DNA of 64,000 nt from Sebastes aleutianus (GCA_916700875.1 CAKAKS010000001.1:16582461-16646460); one strand, 5' to 3'; positions 34,894-48,600 are shown, counted from the stretch's first letter. Program-made: numbers and translations. Notes: generated from the sequence alone by a model not told the origin.

Positions 34894-36959
34894 CCAGTTA
34901 TGAACCCAATAAAATAACTTTAGGAATACATGATACTGTCATTTCCTGAAATGATATACCTTAAATACGTACAGTAATGTTGTAACCCATCTTCACCCAG
35001 GTCAGCTTCCACCTCCTCCCTTCCACTGCGAGGTGGACCCCTCTGTGTTTGAGCCCCCCGCCGACTACACCACCCTCGGTCCGGGCCGCAGCGAGCCAAT
35101 GAGGGACGAGGACGACAACCTGCTGCAGTTCGCCATCCAGCAGAGCCTGCTGGACGCCGGCACAGAGAGCGACCAGGTCTGAGTAAAAAAACAACTCCTA
35201 ATTAGTCTCAGAGTTAACGTGTCAGACGTGGGAATTTATTCTTCTCTTGTTGTTTAACACCTATGTGTGGTTTTTAGGTGACCATCTGGGAGGCCCTGAC
35301 CAACAGCCGCCCGGTGCCCCCGTCTCCGCTGTACGAGGAAGACTCTCAGCTGGAGAGGTGAGCTGACCTTCAGACTTCTTGTTTCTTAGTCTGTAGAATA
35401 TAATGTGTAGGTCTGGACATCTCTGCATCACCACAATATTTAATTTAAAATGGTATCTTGACACATTTAACAAATCCAGAGTGTCTATTTGCACCCGGGT
35501 GAGAATAATCACATTGCAGCTATTTGGCTATTTACACTCTGTAGTAGTAATATAAAGAGGGACAAAGTACATTCAGGAAGTAGATTGTGGTGGATGACTC
35601 GGTCAAACGCAGGATGAGAAGCCTATTTTTCACATTGTCGACTCATTATTTTCTGGTATTTAAATTATTATTTTCAGTCGCAAATTGGTTACCTTTAGGC
35701 ACCAAATCTACTTGGTTAGCTTTAGAAAAAATGTACATACTGTACATTTACACATATAGTATAGCGTGCCCCGGTCAGGTGCAAATAGTATTGTTGGCTA
35801 CTGACACCTGGGTGCTAATAGCATCTGCCTAACAAATGTTGCACCTCCTGTAATTTGAAAATTGCAGAAGGTCATAACGCGATTTAAATAAAATTGATTA
35901 ATTGTGCAGCCCTAGTTCACACTGCTCAAACTGGACTCTAAGTGAACACTACTGTTAGCAGAGTATATCAGTTATTGTTTTAGCATCCATTATTTTAGTA
36001 AGTCAATGTCAAGCACAGAAACCAGAGTTGTACATATGTATTGATTTCAAATTTCGGATACCCAATATATCTGTTGATTGATATTAATTCTTTTAAGTGT
36101 CTTTCTTTGAAGTTTTTTTCTAGATTTTTTTTCACAAGGATGAAAAATCAACTCCTAAATTTAGCCGAGCTTGAGGCTGTCATCCAAGCAGTTCAATACA
36201 GTTCACCCCAGACAGATTGTTTTTTTGGGAAGGGTTTGTTCTAAATGGGAACATTTGTAGTTGTTACTGTAGAAAGATCAGGAGGTTTAACTCGTGTCTA
36301 TTCATAATTATTTCTTATTCAGGGAATCCTCTGGCTTGTGTGGTAATGTAATTAAACGTCTCTAAATAGAGTTCAGTGATTAGCTTTCTCTTTCCACCTT
36401 CTCTCGGGAACAGCAACTCCCAGTCATCCATCCTGTAATGTAGCCCGGCAGCGAAACGTCCCCGTTAAGACATCTTTCTTTGTTTAATAACACTTCAGTT
36501 TAATGTCTTTCTTTTTCTCAGGGCGATCCAGGAGTCTCTGTCCATCTCACTGGTCAACAGAGAGGGAGAAGACACGGCCGACCCCAGCCAGCCCGCCTCC
36601 GTCTCCCCGTCGGACCCCACCCCCACCGCCAACTCCCCGCTCTCCTACAGCACAGTGGCCGATCCGCGGCTGTCGGGACACTTCGGTGTGGCGTCGAGCT
36701 TCGACGAGCAGCTGCGTATCGCCATGGAGATGTCGTGCCGGGAACAGGAGGAGATTGACAGGTGAGGCGGGAGGAAGAGATGGTTGTGAGCATTTTTTTT
36801 TTGTATTATAAATTCTCCCTTTATTTCTATTTTTATTTTTTAAATTTCAACAGCCGTCATTGTTCTGACTAATGAGCTTTATTTCTGTCATACAGGAAGC
36901 AGAAGGAGGAAGAGGATGAGCTGGAGAGGATCCTGCAGCTGTCACTCACCGAGAAGTAA
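29216..36959 (+). CDS. ankrd13d: ankyrin repeat domain 13D (UIM protein)
   Basis: Ubiquitin-binding regulator of receptor internalisation at the plasma membrane and endosomes. Exons: 29216-29299, 29428-29563, 29667-29791, 31125-31170, 31744-31887, 32050-32239, 32401-32467, 33638-33719, 33893-33954, 34062-34192, 34299-34456, 34733-34846, 35001-35176, 35278-35357, 36522-36761, 36896-36959. Phases close to 632 codons and stop. The N-terminus has ankyrin repeats (DPRGRTPLELAV, QGWTILQEAVSTGDPE). The core GPCR-chaperone-like domain includes FYVEMKWEFTSWVPLVSK and SPIVSTHLNTRN. The tail has four UIMs: LLQFAIQQSL, LERAIQESLS, EQLRIAMEMS and LERILQLSLTE. It is closest to human ANKRD13D and lies next to kdm2a as in mammals. 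Exon 2 could start 3 nt later (CAGCAG acceptor). Confidence 0.95.
30036..30525. repeat. dispersed ATTACGAG repeat, second copy
   Basis: It has the same ATTACGAGAATAAAGTC units and the same CATAGACCTACAACAATG tail as 10190-10530. It lies in ankrd13d intron 3 and continues into GGAGCCGCAGGTTGCAGACC, a typical fish transposon end. Confidence 0.7.
33724..33760. repeat. (CA)n microsatellite
   Basis: An ACACAC run just inside an ankrd13d intron. A similar run lies at 34855-34888, directly after the donor of another ankrd13d exon. Confidence 0.95.
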
Positions 36960-39900
36960 TGTCACAACAACAACAACAACAACAACAATGGAGGTGCGTC
37001 TTCATTGGGGAACAATCTTCTTAATTTATTCTGTTTTTATTTTTTAAATCCTGAGGTGTTAAGTTATTGCAGATATTTTATTTGTCTTTCTCACATGAAG
37101 GCTGCTACAACAGATTGTAAATGAGTGTGAGGTGGGAGGGATGAAGAGGTGGAAACAGGTACTCTGAAACACACTTACAGTGAAGGAGGAGACAAAAGGG
37201 AGAGTCTTTGTTTTTCTTTTTTATTGAATATTTTTCACAGTCTTGCTGTCTTTATCGAGTGATGAATGATCCTTAAACTTTAAACCTATAACATGTTCCA
37301 TGATAATTATAAAAATAAGAAAATACAATCTTAATGGAATAACTTATAAAAATATGATTATAACATTTGAAACATTTATGTTGGCTTACTCCTATGTGTG
37401 AAAAATAAAGAGTAATGATCATCCTGGATCACGTTTATTTTTTTTTCAGTCCTATTCAACAAAGGAACAAACATAAGATTCACAGTTTGATCATTTTTCA
37501 TATCAAAAATGGACAATAATTCTGATTTGTACAGTAACTGTCTCATGCAATTTTGATGTTATGTTCAGTTTTACTCTTTTAAACCACAATCACTGAGCAA
37601 AAACAAAAAGCATGAGACAATAAAACAAACTTTGAGACAAAAAACATCCATAACCATGTGTAATTTATAACGATTGGTTTGAGTCATTAATAATAAATAT
37701 GACAATAATCGTTAGACCTCGTAGAAATCATAATCTTATCTATTTAAATCTGGGTGAGAAAGTTGTCTGTATCAAAGAGCTCTTATCTCTCGTCATTTAG
37801 ACACAAAAGCTACCTTACCACCTGCAACGATTAATCGGTTAGTTGTCAACTATTAAATTAATCTCCAACTATTTTGATCATCGGTTTAGGCAATTTTTTA
37901 ACAAAAAAAAAGTCTAAATTCTGTGATTCCAGCTTCTTAAATGAGATTATTTTCTGGTTTCTTTACTCTTCTATGACAGTAAACTGAATATCTTTTGAGT
38001 TGTGGACAGAACAAGACATTTGAGAACGTGATCTTGGGCTTTGGGAAACACTGATCGACATTTTTCACTATTTTCAGACATTTTATAGAGCAAACAATTA
38101 ATAGAGAAATTAATCAACCGATTAATCGACAATGAAAATAGTTAGTTGCAGCCCAGTGAGCACAGTGATTTGTAAATCTTTCATCAAGAAGATAACAATT
38201 TACCTTAATAATATTCAGTGTTTATTTAATACTGTTGTGATGTGAAAATTAGTAATCCGGACTTTTCTTCGAGCACCAACATTTATATTATAATATTTAC
38301 ACAACTATTGGATGTATTGCTGAGACATCTGGTACAGACATTCATGCTCCCATAAGCAGGAATTGTAATAATTTTGAGCCCCTGACTTTTCATCCAGCAG
38401 CATCCTTAGGTTTTAGATTATGTTGGTTTATGACTAAATATTAGCTGAACTCATGACATCCCCAGCAGCCTCAGCCTCAGCTGTACCTTGTGTTTAGCGC
38501 TAATTAGCAAATGTTAGCATGCTAACACTAGGGCTGGGTGATATGGCCAAAATCTCCTATCAAGATGTACGTCATTTCATATCACGACAACGATGTGCAT
38601 CACGATATAGCATGTTTTCTGGTAATTCAATAAATAAATAGTCTATATGAAATAACAACATGGTAAAGCCTCTCTTTGTATACTCCTATGGGAATGAAAT
38701 ACTTGAGAAATGAAAAGTATGAGTATTTTCTAATTTAATTAATAACAGTTTCAAGTGAAATTGTAGAGAAATAATACATAATTATTTCCATATATACAGT
38801 ACACTGTTTATTAATCGCATTGAACAGAGTGGTAATCTAAAGTGTGATGTAAAAACAAAACTATAATCTTCAAATTATATTCCCTCAAAATATTTCACAT
38901 GAGATTTTCTGATAAATTTGAGCGAGTATGTGCTTGTTATTGTCAATTTAGACCAGTGGTTCCCAACCTTTTTCGTGTCACAGACCTCTACATTGATCAG
39001 ATCATTTGGTCAGGGACCCCCATTTGATGAAATTTTGCTTCAGGGACCTTCATCCGAAAAGATTTTGGTTGTTAGATATGAATAAATCTATAGCTGTCAA
39101 CTACAGTTGAGGAGATAACCGAGGAAGTGAAACCTATGATCAGACTAGTCATTCTTAATGACTCTTACTCACATTGAGCACTTCTATAGTGAATTAAATG
39201 GTGGAAATAAACTATTCCCCATTTTTCTGGGGACCCTCTGGAACTCCTTCAAGGACCACTGGGGGTCCCTGGACCCCTGGTTGAGAACCACTGATGTAGA
39301 CTTCATAATTGTGTATCACAATATTTGATTTCATCACGATACGATTCCATTTTAAGACGATAAATGATCATATTAAATTATCGCCCAGCCCTAGGTAGCA
39401 TACTAAACTAAGAGACGAACAGAAGAGAGAACAATCCAGTAGGGCTGCATGATTATGGCCAAAACGATAATCACGATTTTTTTTTATCAATATTGATATC
39501 ACGATTATCTATCACGATTATTCATTGATTTTAGCGACAACATATCTTTATTATAATTTCACATTAAAATAAACTGCTTTCACTTCCATGCTGTGCTACA
39601 TTCCTGCAAATGTACAAATTAGGGCGGAACGATGTTGGAAAAAACTGACATTGCAATATTTTTTTCCTGCTATATATATATATATATTGCAATATGAAAA
39701 TAATACAGGAATATTAACCCTAACCTTTTGTTAGCTGGATTTTAAAGTTAAATGCTTCAATCTGGTGCACTTTGAGAGCAAAATTAGCAACAATAAGAGC
39801 TAAATAAACAATTGTATGCTCTTAATTTAATCATAAACACATTGTTGTATAGATAATATCTATACCCAAAAGTGAAGCCAAAACATGTCGATCACCGGCT

Positions 39901-40241
39901 GGTGGCTGTCTGTTAGTTTAGGAAGCGCTTGATTTAATATGCAGCAGAGTTTTCTATGAGTAGAACACGCATTTTAAAAACCCAATATCTCAGGCGATCA
40001 TGTTCATTTAACTGTCGGAAGCCAAAATTGTGATCGCGATTAATATTCAATAAAGATCATTTCAGTTTGATTTGACACATTTTTAACTTCGTCCAGTGCA
40101 TTTTTGAAAGACATTAAAGGTGGCCGAAGTTTGTCAAACCCAAAGGGGAGCATGTAATGTCTCAGCTGATGTTAAAAGTTAAACATTAAATGAGAATGTG
40201 ACGACGTGTGAGGTCCTTACCGAGCAACAACAGTGCATTCT
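36960..40241. other. ankrd13d 3' UTR and repeat-rich intergenic DNA
   Basis: A (CAA)n run follows the stop, and AATAAA at about 37404 probably ends ankrd13d. The rest is MITEs: 37822-38153 (CTGCAACGATTAATCG ends), 38528-39394 with a nested element, and 39441-40064 (TAGGGCTGCATGATTATGG start). I see no gene. Convergent ankrd13d and stap2 both end into it. Confidence 0.6.
38528..39394. mobile_element. hAT-like MITE carrying a nested MITE
   Basis: The ends CTAGGGCTGGGTGATATGG and ATTATCGCCCAGCCCTAG are inverted repeats, and TATCACGAT-type dyads fill the interior. A second element (CAGTGGTTCCCAACC to GGTTGAGAACCACTG) occupies 38954-39293, so it inserted later. Confidence 0.8.
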
Positions 40242-43200
40242 TCATGTCTCTGAACTATTTGTCGCCCACTCTGCTGTGCCTGAGTGGGATTTTTCTCTTG
40301 TTTGATTCACATATGCGACGACTTCCACTTTGTCAGTTTCAGTGTACAAGTTTTCCCTCCGTAACTTTAAAACTTCCCGAAGCTCTCCATCCAACTGAAC
40401 TAGTTTAGAGAAAAACATATAAGTGTTACTCATTTATAGACTGACTTTACTCGCTCATATGTACACCTTGATAGTTAAACGAATATTCAGTCACTCTCAC
40501 CTATCTTTAGGTTGTGATAACCACACTGATCATCAGGAACCACGTATTCACCCTCTGGGTTGGCTGGAGGCGGCAGAAGCTCTGCTTTGGTCTTTGAACG
40601 CTGCATAGGTGCCACTTCTGCCTGGGGTACTGTTTTAGGTGTAGGTGTAGGTGAGGCGATGCTGACACACTTTGGAGCAGCTGACACTTCTGTTGAACAT
40701 AAACATTGTTAGGAGTTGCGTACTCGCCACTGAGACTGTTTGAAACAGCGGTGTTCTTCTCACCGATGCGAGTGTCGTAGGGCTGAGACGTCACGTAGGG
40801 ATGAAGACGGTACTCTGTCTTTTCCAGGAAGTATTTAACTACGTCATCCAAGGAGGAGACGGTCACCTACAGAGAATAGGACACGTGAAGACGAGCAAAG
40901 AGAAAGAAGGAGATGGTTTTATAGAGCGGTGGGACTTACTGCTGTGTCCAGTTCAATGACGAACCCTGACTTTGTGGAGGTCACTCTGTAGTTCTTCATG
41001 ACCGGCCCACTGAAACACAAACAACAGGAGGATTATTTGCTGACTGCTGATTTGGCCTTTTCAGAAACAACAACACATTGATTCTTTGTACATTTAATAT
41101 GAAATGTACACAAATTGGAATGAGTAAAAAAACAACAACCGTAGCATCTCATGATAATAACATCACACTGACGTGCAAATGATCCATATGCTAATGAGGG
41201 ACTTTGTTAAAGGAACAGTGTGCAACATTTCGCAGAATCTATTATCAGAAATAGAATATATAATATTAATAACTATGTTTTCATTAGTGTCTAATCACCT
41301 GAAACTAAGAATCGTTGTGTTTTCGTTCGTTTTTAAACTATTATTTTAATCTGTAGATTATTTTCTTGATTATTCAATTTGTTTTTTGGTCTATAAAATG
41401 TCAGAAAATGGTGAAAAATGTCGATCAGTGTTTCCAAAAAAACCCAAGATGACGTCCTTAAATGTCTTATTATGAAAACAGTCAAAACAGTAACCTAATC
41501 TAAATCCCCGCATTAGTTAGCTGTACATTTGAGACAGACCTGGGCGTCACTTGTCTGAGGGTCAGGGCGTAGTTGTTAGCGAGGGTGGACGGACGGAGGA
41601 TGATGCCTCCATTCTCTGGGTTTGCCTCCAGCATTCGCTCAGCCTCCTGCCGAGTCACGCTGAAGAAACACCTACAGGAACAAAAAGAAGAAATAATAAA
41701 GACTTCCTCATTGCCAGTGAAGGTAATAAAGTGGGGTTGTTTCAGAGGGCAAGGGACGAGAACATGCTCATTAGTTTAGCATAACGGGAAGGGATAAACT
41801 GGCAGCGATGCCAAAGGTTCTCAAACACACACCCTGTCTGATAACCAGTCAGTTGTTTTTTTCATCTACAGACTCTCTAACTTACGTAGGAATCTCTGGG
41901 GCGCTGGGGTCAGGCTCGTCTTTGGGCGGTGGAGTGGAGGGTGAGGGCAGGGGAGAGGGTGAGGCTGAGACGAGGAAAGATGGTCGGGGTGGGAGGGGTG
42001 GACGCGCCGTGGGGGGCTTTCTTCTCCTCTCCTGGTCCAGAGCATCCTGCAGCAGCAACATCTGGCCAGGCAGCAGCTGCAGCTTACTGGGAATCATTTT
42101 CTGCAGGGAAACAAAGCTTATCAACACCGTTTTACTCATTTTTATTACTAATCATGATCAATGTTACACAATTCATAACAGCAGGTTAGAAAATACATCC
42201 TGGTATGTTGCTTGTTGACCTCTGAGAAATCAAATTTGTCAACTCTTCCAGCAGATCTGTGACCTGCATGTGTTCACTCAGTAATGTTGCAAGAAAACAA
42301 AAAAAAGTGTTGTTGACATAGAATTGTGCAGAAAACAGCTGCGATCCAGCCACTCTCAAATATTTACTGACGCAGTCTTTCTGTCACATACAGTACGTTA
42401 TAGATTATCTGAACCTTTATCTTCTGTTTGCAGATATTGCTGCTTCCTTGTTTGTAATCTTACTGTCATTATGATAAGAGTCGTTAATATGAGTCTTAAG
42501 TTTGTCCTGAGAAACATCAAGAGCCAAATTATTCCCTAATCATTAACCAGGAAATACTTGTTTCATGATGTTTGTTCAGCTTGGCTTTGTGTATCAAATA
42601 GGTAAAATATTACACACAGAAAATAATTATTTTCAAAAAGTTGGAGTGCAAAAAAACACACAAGGAAAAGTTGTGCTGTTGCATCACAGAGTTATGTATA
42701 GTAAGTAATACGTATATGTATAGTTACTAATACTTGTCCTTGGAGCAGGTTTGAACTCACACATTAAAGGTTAGGGTTGGTAGAGTTGGTCAAATACATG
42801 TTGGTTATATTTGTTGAAATTCTCATTACATCCTGACAGCAATCAATAAATCAAAACCTCCTGACAAAAAAAGAAAATAAATCCGGTATCTGTTGCAGGA
42901 CTGTAATAAACACGTCCAATCATTTAATTCGGGGCAAATGATTGGACGGGCAACCTGCCGGTCTACCTGTGCACACTCTTTGCACGTCGCCAGAGTTCTC
43001 CACAAGCTGCTAGCTTGACAGCTGTGAGTAACAATTGCAAAGTTGTTTACGTTCATAATGATAATTTGGGGTGAGTGGCTTTGGAGGGAGACCTGAAGGG
43101 ACTCTTGCTAGACTTGGGGACTTTATGAGCTAATGCTGCTACCTACGGTTACCTAACGGTTGGCAACATTGGGCTGGGTTTTTCAGTTGGATCTTTTTTT

Positions 43201-44058
43201 AAATCTAGCGTAGTCTTTCTAGTTTTTTTAGATCACCAACCCTGCCTTTAACGGTTTGTTTTTGCTTTTGTTATGAGCACCCAGCAATACACGATTATGG
43301 CCTAAATGATAATCATGATTATTTTTTATCAATATCGAAATCACGATTATTTATTGCACTTTTACATTTAAATAAACAGAGCACTGGGCTGCACGGTGGT
43401 ACATGTTCTCCCCATGTCAGCGTGGGTTTTCTCCGGGTTCTCCGGTTTCCTCCCACAGTCCAAAGACATGCAGGTTAATTGTTGACTCTAAATTGCCCGT
43501 AGGTGTGAATGGTTGTCTGTCTCTATGTGTGAGCCCTGTGATAGTCTAGTGACCTGTCCAGAGTGTACCCCGCCTTCGCCCAGTGTCAGCTGGGATTGGG
43601 TCCAGCCCCTCCGCCACTCTGAATAGGACAAGCGGTTACAGATAATGAATGAATGAATAAACGGAGCACTGCTTTCACTTCCTCGTTGTGCTACATTCCT
43701 GCTAATGTACAAATCTTTTCATCAAAATGAGACTTCAAATAAGGATCTTCTTCACCAATATACAGTAGTCTGTATTACTCTTCTACTCCGGACTGCAGCC
43801 GCAACATTCAGGATAGTTTTTCACAGGCTGCATCACTGTGACATGACAGCTCCCCAAAAGGGAAGCCAAACCATCTTGAGCGCCCCCTGGTGGCTGGCTG
43901 TTAGTTTAGGATGCGCTTGATTTGATCTGCAGCAGAGTTTATATCACGATCGATCTCGTTCATTTAATTGTGGGAACTCAAAAACGTTAGCGCGATTAAT
44001 ATTCGATTAATTGTGCAGCCTTAACCCACATCAACCCATCACAGTGTGTCTTTAAGTT

Positions 44059-44106
<48 letters not shown>

Positions 44107-45592
44107 TGTATGTGTGTGTGTGTGTGTTTGCTTACTTTGACCACAGTCAGGATGTAACCCCTCCACTCCTCTCCTGTGTCAGAGTTGTCCATCTGTCACA
44201 CAAACAGAAGACAGTTCGGTTATGTGCCACAGTCCATTTAATTTAAGTTTTTATTAATTCCATTCAGTTTTTGAGTTGCATGGAGAGAAAAATCCGACCT
44301 TTAGCTGCACCTCCGCTGTGTGCAGGGTGAGGGTGAAGATAGTCGGTGTTTTCCTCTGATACGGAGAATCTAACTCCATGGACTTCAGCTTCTCCAGGTC
44401 CAGCATCTCTGTATACTGACAAAGTAAACAAGTATTATTGCGTAATAAAACACGTATTAAGTGATCTAAAATAGGACTGACTTATTATATGATTACAAGA
44501 AAAACAAATCTGTTTCTGTTCTTTCTGGCCTCTGTATACTTTCTTATAGCCCTTCAACAGTGTTGTCGTTGCTTATAAGGCTTAACACTGTACATCTATC
44601 CTCTCGGAAACAATTGTTAAATTCACGATTTGTTATTTTAGAAATCACAATACTGCTGTGTTACTTGTAAAGCTTCTGTTTGCTTACTGTGTCCTGTGTG
44701 TCATCTTTGTAGAGAAAGAGTGTGGCTCCACGGAGCTCTGCGTAGTACTTCTTGAAATCCTGAAAATCAGAAAGTTGTCGTTTTGGATGTTTTTTGACAC
44801 AACATTCACAAATTCAACAGAATTAAAGGCCGTCCTAAAAACTCATATTGAAATTTCGGTAACATTTCATTTTACAGGTCTGCAAATTTCATGGTAATTA
44901 GGTGATAATTAGCAAGTAACCTATTTGAAATTACTGCCAAATTACCCCAATATTTACCTCAAAATATACATTTATATTATCTAATAATTATATTCTGCTA
45001 TTTCCCAATAACTGGTAATTTATTTAATACATTTCCAGGATAATAAGTTAATTGATATGCTTTATTTCCATGTCTGCTGATAAATAGATGATAATTAGCA
45101 AATAACTTATTTGAAATTTCTTAAAAAGACTCCCTGAATCATGACATTAGCTACCAGGTTACATCTGTGTAGACAATAAGTCACACAATGGTGAGATTTG
45201 TGTCTGATCAGAAGTATCTTCTATTAGTTTTGGTTTTCCACCTCTGATGAAGAGCAGCGCACAGCTGATGAAGGCCCTATTTTAACAATTATATGCTATT
45301 TTAGCATATAATTGTCAAATAAGGTTTATAATAAAGTAATTTTTGATCAATTTTGAGGTAAATATTGGGGTAATTTGTAAAATGAAGTGTTACCGAAATT
45401 TCAAACATCCCCATTTATGACCCATTTGGTCCTCTCTTATTTTCTTATATACACATTTATCTGCATGCCTTTTCCCATCTTCATGCTCACCTTCTCTGTG
45501 GCGAGTTTCTTCAGCAGGTGTCCAGAGTAGTAGAGAGGCAGATCTGTGATAGTGGCCCTCCTCTTGTGGACGACTCTGGCTGGCACAGACAT
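40242..45592 (-). CDS. stap2: signal-transducing adaptor (STAP2-like), PH + SH2
   Basis: Cytoplasmic docking adaptor for tyrosine kinases and STATs. Exons in reading order: 45592-45491, 44759-44688, 44415-44299, 44192-44136, 42100-41886, 41671-41540, 41009-40940, 40866-40764, 40689-40501, 40399-40242. Phases close to 404 codons. PH domain about 15-116 (DFKKYYAELRGATLFLYKDD, EEWRGYILTVV). Proline-rich linker about 140-180. SH2 about 189-285 starts CFFSVTRQEAERML, with GIILRPS supplying the phosphotyrosine-binding Arg (R214). The tail has Tyr sites (EYVVPDDQ, CGYHNLK) and an amphipathic end GELREVLKLRREN like the STAP2 C-terminus. STAP1 lacks such a tail, so STAP2 is preferred. An in-frame ATG at 45655 gives 21 more residues. 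I prefer the inner Met because MSVPARVVHKRR resembles family starts. Confidence 0.85.
42774..43252. mobile_element. MITE (family B) in stap2 intron
   Basis: TTAAAGGTTAGGGTTGGT and ACCAACCCTGCCTTTAA are the inverted ends. An internal TACATCCTGACAG block is shared with 1528-2144. Confidence 0.6.
43290..44022. mobile_element. hAT-like repeat interrupted by a SINE-like repeat
   Basis: The outer element begins ACGATTATGGCC and ends GATTAATTGTGCAGCC, matching the 39441-40064 family. At 43387-43656 it is split by the dispersed repeat GGGCTGCACGGTGGTAC...AATGAATGAATG. The insertion order is therefore visible. It lies in the stap2 intron between the PH and linker exons. Confidence 0.7.
44058..44127. 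repeat. (TA)n(TATG)n(TG)n compound microsatellite
   Basis: Three adjoining simple runs just 3' (on the gene strand) of the last PH-domain exon of stap2. They begin within 10 nt of the splice donor. Confidence 0.95.
44850..45402. mobile_element. MITE with GAAATTTCGGTAACA ends
   Basis: AAATTTCGGTAACATTTCA and TGAAGTGTTACCGAAATTT are terminal inverted repeats. Subterminal CAAATTACCCCAATATTTAC pairs with its complement as well. A short internal hairpin centres on about 45300. It lies in stap2 intron 1. Confidence 0.75.
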
Positions 45593-45655
45593 CCTCCAGC
45601 AAAATCTGTGTGCTTCTTCTGTCCTGCTTTTTGGTTCAGCTTTGGCTCGCTTCAC

Positions 45656-48600
45656 TTCTGTTTGTCATCGGCGTTGAATAATCAGCTCAGCTGGGTCCTG
45701 AGAAAGTTTTGTTCCTTGTTGTTTCCTCGTGAAGCTCTCAAAGCAGTGACGGATTCACGATGAGTCTTTAGTATACCTGAGATGGTTATTGGTCTATAAA
45801 CCTGCACTGATAAGCTCTTCTCTCCCCTTTCCTTCGGTCTTGGCGCTGTTTGGACTCTGAGAATGAGGAAACGCTGCAGTGATTTATAAAGAAGGAAGTA
45901 GTTAGTATAAAATATCCCAAATAAAAATCCTCTTTTGTACTTTGAACTATAGGCGTAACTAAGAAACACAGCTTTACACACACACACTGATCTCAAGTTA
46001 AAAAACAGTCTTAATGTGCAACCCAGATTAATTATTTCCATTGAACGCGTGCTGTGAGTAGATAAAGAGCTCAATAGCAGTGTGACAAAGCATTACGGGG
46101 GATTTCTACTGTGAGAAGTTTTCAATATTTGTTTAAACTTTTTAATGGTTTCAGTTTATATCATTAAATTGAAAGAAATATACACACCCAGTACACACAC
46201 ACATAGACTTAAACCACACAGGTCCAACTAGAGGTTTACAGTTCAGTTACTGGATAAATGTAGATGAAATTCATTATAATATTAAAGAAATGTTCTCTAC
46301 AGTTTCAAAAAACAACTACGAGCGTTGATATACTGTGAGAGGACAGAAAAAGATGCAGGCATATTGACACCTTTTCTCATAAACTCCTGCTTGTTGCATT
46401 GCATCTGAAAATGTACTGACGTTATCATTTATTTATATTATTACAAATAAATATATCATGACATTACATTTACAACATGCATCAACAAAATCACATCTTT
46501 ATTGCATTGGATAAGAAGTCGTGCCGTTGTATTTTTTAAACATTGTTAAATGTAAATATTGAGAATATTCTTGTACATAAAGTATTAATACAGTATATAA
46601 AGCCGATACATATGAAGCCTTCATGAATCATTAAATGATTATTATAAACTTTCACTCCAAACAGCCATAGACTTATAAATATATGCTGTGATGTTGTGAC
46701 CTTATTAGTTCACTAATATTTCTCTATCTTACAATAGCTTTTGCTGAATAGAGGCCACTATGGTAACAAGTGACAATTAAGAAACTTAGTGTAAAGTGGT
46801 GGACACACTGCCCGCATGAAGTGGTGGACACACTGCCCGCATGAGGCCCGCATGAGGCTCGCGTGGTGTGTTTTTTTTAATTTCGGCGTCCGTGTAAACA
46901 GGTTAGAGTGGACACACTGCCCGCATGAGACGCGCGTCTTTTTTTGCACAGAATTCCTTCATTTGTTAACAGGAGGCTTTTATTCTGAAATATGTGCCAG
47001 ACAGTGATGTGGAACAAGCAGTGACTTGGAAAGCATCATAAATGAATACAGTACGGACTTTTAATTGTGGATTATTACTATTATTTACTAATTACCACAC
47101 GTTTCTGAACCTTTCTCTGTCTAAAATAAATATAAATTATATTTATCATGAAGTTAAATGGCCATTAAAAGGCAGACTCTATGCAGAAAGAAAGGGCTGA
47201 CAGCAGCAGCAGAAACACAGCTGACAGGTAGCTGACACGCAGCCAACTCGCGTCTAGTGTGAACACCAGACTCCTGCATCACGCAGCCACCACGCGACGT
47301 AGACGCCACGCGAGCCTCATGCGGGCAGTGTGCCCACGGCTTTACAATAGCACAAGAGTTTGGACAATTGGCTTAAGGAATACCTGGACTTGGTCTCAAT
47401 GTAACAAGCGGCCACGACTCTTCAAAAACTGGACAGTGGGCTTGAAGGTCCTTGGACTTCAGTCAGGTCATTCCTGAACACATTCTGTTGAGACACACAC
47501 TCTTGTGGAGTCTGACTGTCCATGAATAAATTATGTTTATGCTGAAATGACATGCAATGTGGAATGGATTTTTTTGTGCAACTGCTGTCAGTCGGTAATA
47601 TAAGTTAAAATGTTTGTTGTAACCCGTGATTGCTCTGCATGTTATGTATGTGTCAGTGGCGACTGGTGGAAATTTTTCCAGGTAGGGCTGTGCCACATCC
47701 AATCAATTTCAGCAAACATCCCGGTATGATTTAATGCAAAAAAGTGAAGGTATCAAAAACACATTACTACTTTGCAGTTAAATAATCAACAATTATTTTA
47801 TTCCAACAGGAAGAGTAAATAATGCTTAGAAAAACACAACAGTACAACATGTACTCAGTGGTGGAAGGGAACTAAGTACATTTACTTAAATACAATTTTG
47901 AAGTACTTTATTTGAGTATTTCCATGTTCTGATACTTTTTTTTTCTACTCTACTTTTAATTTCTAATTGATTTAATAACTTTACAGATTCAGATTATTAA
48001 TACAAAATATAATCAACGAATAAATGATGTATTATTATAGATTAAACTACCCAGCAGTATATAAAGTCATTAAAATGAGCTCCACCTTTACCAGCTGCAA
48101 CATTAAAGTGATGAACACATTAATGCATCAATAAGTATAATCCAATAATATACATTATTCTGCATAATGAGTACTTTTATGTTTGGTACTTTAAAGCTGG
48201 AGTAGGCGAGATTGGAGCAAATATGATTAAAAAAAGTTTTATAAAACGGTTGCTATATCCTGACAGTAGTACATGAAACAGGTAACCTGAATTGTGATTG
48301 GTCAAAGTCTCCCGTGACGGGCCAGATGCTCTAAAGCCTGACGTCAGCAGTAGCTCGCTTGGGGCGATAAAAAAAAGTCGCCCCTCTCGTATCAGATTTG
48401 AGGACGCTGATTGGCTAAGCTGCTACGTAGACCTGCCTCCTTGGGGCGATTTCTCAGTCGCCCCAGAGTTGAACTTCAGACATACAGACAGGCAGAGAGG
48501 AGTCAGGGGACCTGCAGGAAAACTATATATTTTGCACGGATGATTTTCTATCATATTTTACACATATTACTGGGTGCATTCCATATTTTAAACACACAAA

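Noticed and set aside
40507..40866. 119-codon frame reading through the last stap2 exons
   Set aside because: It retains the 74-bp intron and then leaves the conserved frame; the spliced model gives the family-like tail.
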